From NCBI RefSeq assembly GCF_030282825.1, contig NZ_JASTZU010000058.1, positions 1 through 64,000 on the forward strand: 64,000 bases of DNA. Direction: 5' to 3'. The stretch is from Aquibacillus rhizosphaerae. GTDB taxonomy: Bacteria; Bacillota; Bacilli; Bacillales; Amphibacillaceae. Each line of letters begins with the position of its first letter. Position 1 is the first letter of the stretch. Below, piece by piece: positions 56,716 through 64,000 of this stretch. The position numbers and the translations under genes are program-made. The notes under the pieces were generated by a model, which did no database searches, was not told where the DNA came from, and worked only from the letters and a program-made list of their open reading frames with translations.

Positions 56716-56874
56716 TTGACAAGCACTAGCGCTTTAGAAATTAAAATTGAAAAATTAAGGATCGAACTCTATCAATTGTCACAAAGAAAAATAGAACAAG
56801 AACAACTTTTAAAAGTTTCACAACAACTTGACGAGGCTCTTAATGAATTTGAACGAATTAAAAAAAATAAATAG
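56716..56874 (+). CDS. Spo0E-like sporulation regulatory protein
   Basis: This 52-residue helical protein (MTSTSALEIKIEKLRIELYQ, then LLKVSQQLDEALNEFERI) carries the Spo0E signature as SQQLDEAL. It starts at TTG behind GTGGGGA. Like other members it could dephosphorylate Spo0A~P. It has its own terminator (56893). The second copy in this window is at 16784. Confidence 0.8.
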   Translation: MTSTSALEIKIEKLRIELYQLSQRKIEQEQLLKVSQQLDEALNEFERIKKNK

Positions 56875-56892
56875 ATATAAATACTTCATATG

Positions 56893-56927
56893 AAGAAGGA
56901 ACTGCCTCTATGCAGTTCCTTCTTTTT
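56893..56927. terminator. Terminator between Spo0E-like gene and helicase gene
   Basis: The perfect 13-bp arms AAGAAGGAACTGC and GCAGTTCCTTCTT are followed by TTT, between convergent genes. Confidence 0.88.
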
Positions 56928-56949
56928 CTTTTTTAATTTTATTCCTATC

Positions 56950-58092
56950 TTATCGCTCATCTACAATATTCCCTTTATAAATCTTCTTTTTCGCGATTTC
57001 CAAACCTAAAACTCTGCTTATTTTTTGTAAATTACGTTCTTCAGCAACAGTTATAATTGAGATTACAGTACCACCAACCGAACCCAATCTTCCCGTTCGT
57101 CCTGAACGGTGTTGATATTGTGTAGCATCCGATGAAATATCCATATGCACGACATGTGTTAAATCTGGAATGTCTAGACCGCGAGCAGCCACATCTGTCC
57201 CCAAAAGCAATTGAGACTTTCCAGATTTGAAATCTCTAATCGCTTTTTCTCTTTCTTGTTTTTTAGTGTTTCCATGTAGCTGACCAACTGAAACCCCCAT
57301 ATATTCCAATTTTTCAGCCATAACAGATAGATTCCCAATATCTCTAACAAAAACTAAAGCTTTTTTTTCATCTGCCTTTAAAACCTTTCTAAGTAACTCT
57401 ATCTTATCTCTTGCATCACAAACAAAATACATATGTTCAACATTTGGCCTATCTAATTCCTGTTCATTTATTCTAATTACTTGTGGTTCTTTCATAAAGG
57501 TTGCGGCTTTTTGTTCAATACTATTTGAAAGTGTTGCAGAGAATAATAACACTTGTCTTTCCCTTAGTGTACTCTTAATAATATTTTCAACCTCATTAAT
57601 ATGTTCTGGTACGAGCAACTGATCAGCTTCATCAAGTACAATCTTTTTAACTTCATGAACTTTTAATTTTTTTGATTTTAATAATTCTTGTATTCTTCCT
57701 GGTGTACCTAGAATGATTTGAGGTCGTTTTTTTAATTTTTCTAGCTGTCTTTTTACATTTGCTCCACCAATAAGTGTGGCACTACCTATTCCACTATCTA
57801 TGGTCCATTTTTGTAACTCTTGATGTATTTGCATAACTAATTCGTGTGATGAAGCTAAAATCATTACTTGAATGTTTTTTTGATTAGAATCTATTTCCTG
57901 GAGTAAAGGCAAAAGATATGCTAAAGTTTTACCACTGCCTGTTGGTGATTCAGCAATAACATCTTCCCCTCCCATTATTACAGGTCCAGCTTTTTCTTGT
58001 ATTGGTGTTAGTTCAGTGAAACCTGATACCTCCCAAGCTTTTTGTAAAAATGGTTTGATTTGATCCGTAGATAATAAAGTTCTTAAAGCCAT
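56950..58092 (-). CDS. yfmL: DEAD-box RNA helicase, YfmL-like
   Basis: This 380-residue protein has the helicase core only: Q motif (FTELTPIQEKA), motif I AESPTGSGKT, motif II DEAD (VLDEADQL), motif III SAT, and the C-terminal HRSGRTGR. The size and lack of a tail match B. subtilis YfmL (CshC family), which takes part in ribosome assembly and cold growth. It starts at ATG after AAAGGAG. It acts on RNA duplexes in the cytoplasm with ATP. Confidence 0.9.
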   Translation of the reverse strand: MALRTLLSTDQIKPFLQKAWEVSGFTELTPIQEKAGPVIMGGEDVIAESPTGSGKTLAYLLPLLQEIDSNQKNIQVMILASSHELVMQIHQELQKWTIDSGIGSATLIGGANVKRQLEKLKKRPQIILGTPGRIQELLKSKKLKVHEVKKIVLDEADQLLVPEHINEVENIIKSTLRERQVLLFSATLSNSIEQKAATFMKEPQVIRINEQELDRPNVEHMYFVCDARDKIELLRKVLKADEKKALVFVRDIGNLSVMAEKLEYMGVSVGQLHGNTKKQEREKAIRDFKSGKSQLLLGTDVAARGLDIPDLTHVVHMDISSDATQYQHRSGRTGRLGSVGGTVISIITVAEERNLQKISRVLGLEIAKKKIYKGNIVDER

Positions 58093-58712
58093 TGTACAAT
58101 CTCCTTTTTATAACAACTCATTCATTACATTATTTCCTTTACTGGCAAATAATAAAATAAGTTAAACTAAAATAATCACTCGCATTCCTGTTTTTTAACA
58201 TCTTATTATTTTTATTACTATTCCAAAGTATGTAATTAGTTTGTTTCTAAAGATTTTAACAAACCTAAATGGTAGTTTTATTATCAACGTTTTGGTAGTC
58301 TTTTGCAAACGAAGCTGTTATATGAATAACTATTTTAAAGTAACAGCTCCATTATTATGCAAATCGAACTGTTTTAAGGATCTTGCGTAAGTTTTTGCAT
58401 CTAACTCTAAGATTTAAACCTTCATGAATTAGCTGATAATGAATTTTTAGAACAAAAAGTCTCATATGGAAGGAAATACACGAAAATAAAGCGAATTTCT
58501 TCTGAATCGATGGATTAAGCTAACCTAATGAAGATGTGAAAAATATTATCTCAACGATAGACTTCTAGTCAAAAACTCTCATCTAATAAAAAAATTCTTT
58601 CTGAAACTATAGATAAATAGAAAATGCGGTACTAAATTCCCACCTTTTCTAGTCATTATATGCTATTATAAATTATGATATAAATTCAATTGGTTTTACA
58701 AGGAGATATCTA
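58093..58712. other. Gene-free stretch
   Basis: These 620 bases between the divergent helicase and hydrolase genes are AT-rich and contain only short frames without ribosome sites. I see no strong hairpin, repeat or promoter beyond those expected for the two flanking genes. Confidence 0.5.
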
Positions 58713-59669
58713 ATGAAAAGATTTATTTATTTTGCTGTAATTATTATAGGTATTTTAGTTATTGCCTATGGTTTAGTTGGTAACTATTTTTATAACTTCG
58801 CATTAAATCCCAGTAAAGAAAAAGATTTCTTAGAAGGTAATCCACATCTAGCTGAATCTGAAGCAGTTTCTGCAGCAGTAGTTGAAGCTAGTAATTTATT
58901 AGACGAAGAATTTATAGAGAAGCATCCTGGAAATAAAGTTAGTATTACATCTTCTGATAATTTAGCTCTAAAAGCAAATATGTATAAAAATGAAAATAAC
59001 AATCATAAATGGGCCATTGTTGTTCACGGCTATACTGGTAATAGTACTCAGATGACCCGATGGATCCGTAATTTTCACGAAAAAGGTTACAGTGTACTAG
59101 CACCTGACCTTCGTGGGCACGGTGAAAGTGAAGGAGATTACATTGGAATGGGTTGGCATGATCGATTAGATATGCTTCAATGGATAGAGACAATTACCAA
59201 TGATGAACCTGAGGCTGAAATAGCACTCCTAGGTGTTTCAATGGGAGGTGCCACAGTAATGATGGCATCTGGAGAAAAGTTACCTGCTAATGTCAAAGTG
59301 ATTATCGAGGATTGTGGCTATTCCTCCGTTATGGATGTATTCACTTACCAACTTGATGATTTATTTGGGTTACCAAGGTTCCCTATTATGAACGCAGCTA
59401 ACACATTAACAAATATTCGTGCAGGATATGACTTGAATGAGGCATCAGCTATAAAGCAGGTTGCTAAAAGTACTACACCAATGCTTTTTATTCACGGTGA
59501 AGATGATAGTTTCGTCCCATTTCAAATGTTAGATGAAGTATACAATGCTGCCGATGTGGAAAAAGATAGATTAATTATACCAGGTGCTGGGCATGGTGAA
59601 GCTGAAAAAGTTGATCCAGAGAGATACTGGAATAAAGTATGGGGATTTGTAAATAAATATATTAGTTAA
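58713..59669 (+). CDS. Membrane-anchored alpha/beta hydrolase
   Basis: This 318-residue protein has an N-terminal membrane helix (about 3-25) and an extracellular alpha/beta hydrolase domain. The triad is visible: nucleophile in GVSMGGA, aspartate in GEDDSFVP and histidine in GAGHGEA. The oxyanion motif VHGYTG is in place. It resembles uncharacterised Firmicute hydrolases of the S9/BAAT-like type. It starts at ATG behind AAGGAGA. The substrate is unknown. Confidence 0.87.
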   Translation: MKRFIYFAVIIIGILVIAYGLVGNYFYNFALNPSKEKDFLEGNPHLAESEAVSAAVVEASNLLDEEFIEKHPGNKVSITSSDNLALKANMYKNENNNHKWAIVVHGYTGNSTQMTRWIRNFHEKGYSVLAPDLRGHGESEGDYIGMGWHDRLDMLQWIETITNDEPEAEIALLGVSMGGATVMMASGEKLPANVKVIIEDCGYSSVMDVFTYQLDDLFGLPRFPIMNAANTLTNIRAGYDLNEASAIKQVAKSTTPMLFIHGEDDSFVPFQMLDEVYNAADVEKDRLIIPGAGHGEAEKVDPERYWNKVWGFVNKYIS

Positions 59670-59674
59670 CAAAA

Positions 59675-59720
59675 AGTAGCTGTCTAGCGTCAATTTCAAC
59701 TAGATAGCTACTTCTTTTTT
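59675..59720 (+). terminator. Terminator of the hydrolase gene
   Basis: AGTAGCTGTCTAG pairs with CTAGATAGCTACT (one G-U) and is followed by TCTTTTTT. Confidence 0.85.
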
Positions 59721-59852
59721 GATAAAAAGGTTGTTTTTAAAGTTGATTAAAAATCTACAAAATGGGAAGTGACTTTCATTCCGAAAAGTCGTAGTCAACA
59801 ATTACTGAAAAGAGCCTCCTCGATAATCCCACTTCAAATTTTTCACTTTTAC

Positions 59853-60629
59853 CTATAACAACCCAACCATCTTCAAACCATGTAAAATTCCATTATCTTC
59901 TACTGACTTAGTTACATACTTTGCAACCGATTTAACATCATCTACAGCATTGCCCATAGCAACACTATTTTCAATAACAGATAGCATCTCAAGATCATTT
60001 AAACCATCACCAAACGCATACTGTCTATCTTTTGCATACCCTAGTTTTGCAGCTAGTTTTGCTATTCCAATTGCTTTTGAACCACCTCTAGGAACTATAT
60101 CAAGTGAAAATGGATGCCATCTAACAAAATCAAACGATTTATATTTTTCCTGATAATATTTTTCTTCCCTCTCTTTACAGAACAAAAGTGTTTGATACAG
60201 TTCACGTCCTTGATGATAATTTGGATCATGACTCGGAAATTGATTTATTTGTAATGATTGAAAACTCTCATTAATATAAACATGATCAGGAACATTTGCT
60301 TTCATATCTTCGTGATCCATAAATACAACTGGATGATCGTTTATAAGCGCTTCTTCTGTTAATTTTTTCAGTTCTAAAACGTTTAATGGATTAGTAAAAA
60401 TAACTTCATCTTTATAAACAACGTATGATCCATTATAACTAACAAAAGAATCGATTTCTAATTCCTTACGCAAGTCTTCATACATGAATGGAGCACGTCC
60501 AGTTGCAATTGCAACATCATGTCCAAGTTGCTTCAACTTAAAAATAGCTTGCTTTGTCTCTTTTGGTAGTTCTTTTTCATGTGTAAGTAATGTTCCATCA
60601 ATATCGAAAAAAATTATACATTTACTCAT
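59853..60629 (-). CDS. ykrA: HAD-superfamily Cof-type phosphatase YkrA
   Basis: This 258-residue cytoplasmic phosphatase has motif I FFDIDGTLL (nucleophile Asp near residue 9), motif II ATGRAP and the metal motif GDGLNDLEML. The cap domain in the middle is of the Cof (C2B) type. It closely follows B. subtilis YkrA. It likely dephosphorylates small metabolites such as sugar phosphates; the natural substrate is not known. Start at ATG. Confidence 0.9.
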   Translation of the reverse strand: MSKCIIFFDIDGTLLTHEKELPKETKQAIFKLKQLGHDVAIATGRAPFMYEDLRKELEIDSFVSYNGSYVVYKDEVIFTNPLNVLELKKLTEEALINDHPVVFMDHEDMKANVPDHVYINESFQSLQINQFPSHDPNYHQGRELYQTLLFCKEREEKYYQEKYKSFDFVRWHPFSLDIVPRGGSKAIGIAKLAAKLGYAKDRQYAFGDGLNDLEMLSVIENSVAMGNAVDDVKSVAKYVTKSVEDNGILHGLKMVGLL

Positions 60630-60642
60630 AGGTTTCCCCTGC

Positions 60643-60702
60643 TTTCCTTAATATAAGCTTATGTACATCTAATTTCCTTAATATAAACTTATGTACATCT
60701 AA
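60643..60702. repeat. Tandem duplication of a 30-bp unit
   Basis: Two 30-base units begin TTTCCTTAATATAA and end ATGTACATCTAA. They differ at one base (G or A at position 15). They lie directly upstream of the ykrA start, so they may duplicate part of its promoter region. Confidence 0.85.
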
Positions 60703-60918
60703 TCACTTGATACATTCACTAATAGTATGAGTTACTTTATTATGAATTGAAAGCATTAATTTTACGATTAAGTTTTTTTATGTCTGTATCTCGTTCTGAG
60801 AAACAAATTACAATACATCGTTAAACCTAGCATGCTCGAATATTTTTTAAAAAAATTCATAAATAAAAATTACAAAATTATTCAGCAAGCAAAAATCAAC
60901 ATTAGATAGCAGTAACTA

Positions 60919-60948
60919 TTGACATAGCATATAAATATGTGGTATTTA
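60919..60948 (+). promoter_or_regulatory. Sigma-A promoter of htpG
   Basis: TTGACA and TATTTA are 18 bases apart. Transcription would start near 60955, at the front edge of the CIRCE element. Confidence 0.7.
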
Positions 60949-60950
60949 AT

Positions 60951-60991
60951 TTAGTAGTTAGCACTCTAGGAATAAGAGTGCTAACTACTAA
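60951..60991. promoter_or_regulatory. CIRCE operator (HrcA) upstream of htpG
   Basis: TTAGCACTC, nine bases, then GAGTGCTAA is the exact CIRCE consensus. The symmetry extends to 17-bp arms (60951-60967 and 60975-60991). It covers the predicted transcription start. HrcA bound here would repress htpG until heat stress. Confidence 0.93.
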
Positions 60992-61019
60992 ATTAATTAT
61001 ATCGAGAGGAGCAATCTCC

Positions 61020-62897
61020 ATGGCGAAGAAACAATTTAAAGCAGAATCCAAAAGACTTCTTGAAATGATGATTAACTCGATTTATTCACAAAAAGAGATT
61101 TTTCTAAGAGAGTTAATATCGAATTCAAGTGATGCAATTGATAAGATCTATTACAAGGCATTAACAGATGAGTCTCTTACGTTTGATCAAGATAATTATT
61201 ACATAAAAGTAGTTGCCGACAAAAAAGCTAGAACATTAAAAATCACGGATACTGGGATTGGTATGACGAAAGAAGAGTTAGAAAATAATCTTGGGGTTAT
61301 TGCAAAAAGTGGTTCCTTGGCATTCAAGAACGAAAACGAAATGAGAGATGGACAGGATATTATTGGTCAATTTGGGGTTGGTTTTTATTCTTCATTTATG
61401 GTAGCTGATGTTGTAACTGTGATTTCGAGGTCATTAGGTAGTGATGAAGCTTATATATGGGAGTCAAAAGGTGTCGATGGATACACAATTAAAACCTGTG
61501 AAAAAGATGAAATAGGTACAGATATTATCTTGAAAATTAAAGATAACACGGAAGATGACAATTATGATGATTACCTAGAATCATATCGTTTAAAATCAAT
61601 TATCAAAAAATACTCTGATTTTATACGCTATCCTATTAAAATGGACGTTACCGAACAAAAACCAAAAGAAGGAACTGAAAATGAATTTGAAGACGTTATT
61701 GAAGAACAAACAATAAATAGCATGGTTCCTATTTGGAGAAAAAATAAAAGTGAACTTACTGATGAAGATTACGAAAACTTTTATGCTGAAAAACATTATG
61801 GCTTTGACAAACCTTTAAAACATATCCATATTAGTGTTGATGGTGCTGTCAGGTATCAATCTATTCTTTATATTCCAGAACAAATGCCCTATGACTATTA
61901 TACAAAAGAATTCGAAAAAGGCTTGGAGTTATATTCTAGTGGCGTATTAATTATGGAAAAGTGTTCTGATTTACTTCCGGATTATTTTAGCTTCGTTAAA
62001 GGGATGGTTGATTCTGAAGACTTATCATTGAATATTTCAAGAGAAATATTACAGCATGATCGACAGTTAAAATTAATTGCAAAAAATATTAAGAAAAAAA
62101 TCAAAAGCCAACTCTTAAGTCTGTTAAGAGATGACAGAGAAAATTATGAAAAATTTTATGACTCTTTTGGCCGTCAGTTAAAATTCGGAGTATATAGTGA
62201 CTTTGGAAATAATAAAGAACTATTACAAGATCTGTTGATGTTCTATTCATCAACTGAGAAAAAACTAGTAACTCTAGAAGAGTATGTCTCTAGAATGCCG
62301 GAAAATCAAAAATATATTTATTATGCTTCTGGAGAAAATAATGCACGTATTGAAAAGTTACCTCAAACAGAAGTAATTGCAGAAAAGGGGTATGAAATTT
62401 TATATTTCACCGATGAAGTTGATGAATTTGCCATTAAAATGCTACTGAAGTATCAAGAAAAAGAATTTAAATCAATCTCAAGCGGAGACTTAGGAATTGA
62501 AGAGGATAACGTTGATAAAACAGACATAGAAGAAAGTGATAATAAAGCACTTTTTGACTATATGAAAGAAACATTATCTGGAAAAGTTAAAGATGTTAAA
62601 GTTTCTAAGAGACTTAAATCACATCCTGTTTGCTTATCCAGCGATGGCGAAGTCTCGATAGAAATGGAAAAAATTCTAAAATCAATGCCCGATAACCCAG
62701 ATGTACAAGCTGACAAAATCCTAGAAATTAATGTTAATCATGAGGTATTTCAGTCTTTAAAAACTGCTTTTGATACAGATAAACAAAAACTAAGCTTATA
62801 TACTAACTTATTGTACAGTCAAGCATTGTTAATTGAAGGCTTACCAATCCATGATCCAGTAGAATTTACCAATGATATGTGTAAAATAATGATTTAA
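61020..62897 (+). CDS. htpG: Chaperone HtpG (Hsp90)
   Basis: This 625-residue ATP-dependent chaperone has the N-terminal GHKL ATPase domain ([37 protein letters not shown]), the middle domain and the C-terminal dimerisation domain. It acts in the cytoplasm on client proteins. The ATG at 61020 follows GAGAGGAG; the frame extends to 60939 but that would translate the CIRCE element, so it is rejected. CIRCE in front implies HrcA control, unlike B. subtilis htpG. Confidence 0.95.
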   Translation: MAKKQFKAESKRLLEMMINSIYSQKEIFLRELISNSSDAIDKIYYKALTDESLTFDQDNYYIKVVADKKARTLKITDTGIGMTKEELENNLGVIAKSGSLAFKNENEMRDGQDIIGQFGVGFYSSFMVADVVTVISRSLGSDEAYIWESKGVDGYTIKTCEKDEIGTDIILKIKDNTEDDNYDDYLESYRLKSIIKKYSDFIRYPIKMDVTEQKPKEGTENEFEDVIEEQTINSMVPIWRKNKSELTDEDYENFYAEKHYGFDKPLKHIHISVDGAVRYQSILYIPEQMPYDYYTKEFEKGLELYSSGVLIMEKCSDLLPDYFSFVKGMVDSEDLSLNISREILQHDRQLKLIAKNIKKKIKSQLLSLLRDDRENYEKFYDSFGRQLKFGVYSDFGNNKELLQDLLMFYSSTEKKLVTLEEYVSRMPENQKYIYYASGENNARIEKLPQTEVIAEKGYEILYFTDEVDEFAIKMLLKYQEKEFKSISSGDLGIEEDNVDKTDIEESDNKALFDYMKETLSGKVKDVKVSKRLKSHPVCLSSDGEVSIEMEKILKSMPDNPDVQADKILEINVNHEVFQSLKTAFDTDKQKLSLYTNLLYSQALLIEGLPIHDPVEFTNDMCKIMI

Positions 62898-62933
62898 TTT
62901 ATCTTAGTGAATTTCCTAGTAAATAACTTAACC

Positions 62934-63107
62934 AAGAACAAAAGCACAGGTCGTCTTGCTCACCCTAGGGCAATTAAGACGAACATCTATGTGGCGCTCT
63001 TTACCACAAAGATGTTTGACTTAAGACCTCGAGGGGTTAGGCGCTGTAGCTGGAAGTGGCACATGTAATAATCAGTTATCCACAGGACACTAAATCTATA
63101 ATTTCCT
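62934..63107 (+). repeat. 174-bp interspersed repeat (type A), copy 2
   Basis: It has the same length, orientation and ends as the copy at 15058-15231. The inner block GACTTAAGACCTCGAGGGGT is identical, while differences cluster in the first 50 bases. It occupies most of the gap after htpG. Confidence 0.88.
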
Positions 63108-63125
63108 GGTGTATGCTATAAAAAA

Positions 63126-63166
63126 AAGGGTGTCCCTATATTCTAATCATAGTGGACATCCTCTTA
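63126..63166. terminator. Possible terminator between htpG side and cyclase
   Basis: GGGTGTCC pairs with GGACATCC (one G-U) around an AT-rich loop, with A and T runs on the two sides. Confidence 0.55.
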
Positions 63167-63177
63167 CTTTTTATATT

Positions 63178-64000
63178 TCATAAAACCTTGACCTGATTTC
63201 TTCCTTGCTCCTTCGCCATATATAACACATCATCTACTCTATCAAGCATCGATTCAGTAGTATCCCCTTTTTCTGAAACAGCAACACCAAAACTTGATGT
63301 GACCTTCTTAACAAGGAGGAATGAATGATTTTCGATTTCTTTCCTTAATTGCTCTGCGAGTCTCAATGCTTCTATTTTATCTCTGTTACGAGACACTATG
63401 ATAAATTCTTCTCCTCCCCACCTACCAAAAAAGTCGTCTGAACGAATATATCTTTTGACTAATTCTGAAACTTCGATTAATACCTTATCACCTGCAACAT
63501 GTCCAAATTCATCATTAATTTTTTTGAAGTAATCTAAATCAAAAAATATAACTGAAAACTGGTTATCTTTATCAAGAGATTCTTCTAGCCACTGGTACAC
63601 TTTTCTTCTATTAGCAATACCAGTTAGGGCATCATAAAAGGCCATTTTCTCCAAGACTTCGGATTCTGTATAGGCACTAATAATATGACGAGCAAAAAAC
63701 AGAAATATGATATAGACCAAGTTTGATAAATAATATTGTATAAGCGACTCTGAACCAAAGTAAGGTATATCGTTCCAATAGTAGATTCCTATTGCTAAGG
63801 TGAGAGCCCAAAGTACAAGTGAATAGATCCATCCATTTCTTGCTTTAAGCGTTACAAATATAAAAACAAATAGTAATGGCGTCCAATAGGTAGCATTGCC
63901 TGTTGTAACTTCTTCTTGTGTAACCATATTTAACGAAACAATTTCAAACACTTTCAATAGATGGAACAAACTAATAAGTAATAAATTCGCAAGTTCAACA
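63178..64000 (-). CDS. Membrane diguanylate cyclase (GGDEF), N-terminus beyond the window
   Basis: The visible part has several membrane helices and a GGDEF domain (last 160 residues) with an intact GGEEF active site (RWGGEEFIIV), DLDYFKKIND and the metal residues. It should make c-di-GMP from two GTP. The frame stays open to the right edge (VELANLLLISLFHLL precedes the first listed start), so the N-terminal membrane sensor continues outside. The I-site RxxD is not evident just before GGEEF, where the sequence is SDDFFGRW. Confidence 0.88.
   Translation of the reverse strand, partial: VELANLLLISLFHLLKVFEIVSLNMVTQEEVTTGNATYWTPLLFVFIFVTLKARNGWIYSLVLWALTLAIGIYYWNDIPYFGSESLIQYYLSNLVYIIFLFFARHIISAYTESEVLEKMAFYDALTGIANRRKVYQWLEESLDKDNQFSVIFFDLDYFKKINDEFGHVAGDKVLIEVSELVKRYIRSDDFFGRWGGEEFIIVSRNRDKIEALRLAEQLRKEIENHSFLLVKKVTSSFGVAVSEKGDTTESMLDRVDDVLYMAKEQGRNQVKVL

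Noticed and set aside
60939-61019. N-terminal extension of HtpG from the ATG at 60939
   Set aside because: It would translate through the CIRCE operator and precede the ribosome site. The ATG at 61020 has GAGAGGAG ahead and gives the normal HtpG N-terminus.

Overview
The window is AT-rich chromosomal DNA from an endospore-forming member of the Bacillaceae, probably close to Oceanobacillus, Virgibacillus or Lentibacillus. The genus is inferred from gene content and not proven. Evidence for a spore-former: a seven-gene spoVA-type operon, a YjcZ-family spore peptide and two Spo0E-like phosphatases. Strong GGAGG ribosome sites, frequent TTG/GTG starts and many B. subtilis-type gene neighbourhoods point the same way. 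No rRNA, tRNA, CRISPR array, transposase or prophage was recognised.

Layout. 0.2-3.9 kb: a heterodimeric ABC exporter (YfiB/YfiC type) with matching asymmetry in its ATP sites. 4-17 kb: genes scattered along B. subtilis patA-ykyB-ykuE...ykuV are gathered here, namely ykuV, ykuU, ykuT, ykuS, dapL, dapH, a YkuL-like CBS protein, ykuE, ykyB and patA. DapH, PatA and DapL are the three enzymes of the acetylated diaminopimelate branch (lysine and cell wall). Between them lie hemolysin III, Sco, ScdA, a patatin and small membrane proteins. 17-25 kb: a PilZ protein, a zinc-ribbon protein paired with a membrane HtrA-like protease, a YjcZ peptide, an EAL phosphodiesterase with a broken GGDEF domain, and poorly characterised lipoproteins. 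26.2-30 kb: the spoVA2mob-like operon DUF1657-yhcN-spoVAC-spoVAD-spoVAE-DUF1657-DUF421/DUF1657, preceded by a good sigma-G promoter match. This is the most notable gene set in the window.

31-45 kb: a gene-free cluster of three intergenic repeat elements, a large permease, then two TPP-riboswitch units (thiT at 34 kb and ykoFEDC at 40-43.6 kb) for uptake of thiamine or its pyrimidine precursor. Between them are UspA, a PepF-like peptidase, a frameshifted transglutaminase and a manganese catalase. 44.9-54.8 kb: the branched-chain amino acid operon ilvB-ilvN-ilvC-leuA-leuB-leuC-leuD-ilvA, with a long leader carrying a cre-like site, a CodY-like box, a sigma-A promoter and an isoleucine-type T-box. 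55.4-56.6 kb: a decayed polar amino acid ABC transporter. 56.7-64 kb: a Spo0E-like peptide, a YfmL-type DEAD helicase, a membrane hydrolase, YkrA, htpG behind a perfect CIRCE operator, and the C-terminal part of a diguanylate cyclase that runs off the right edge.

Interspersed repeats of at least three types occupy the gaps; one 174-bp element occurs twice, about 48 kb apart. I found no complete system that is clearly new to science. The strongest leads are the spoVA2mob-type operon on an apparently non-mobile segment, CIRCE control of htpG, the modular repeat families, several unexplained perfect palindromes, and a 26-residue membrane peptide gene with its own ribosome site and terminator.
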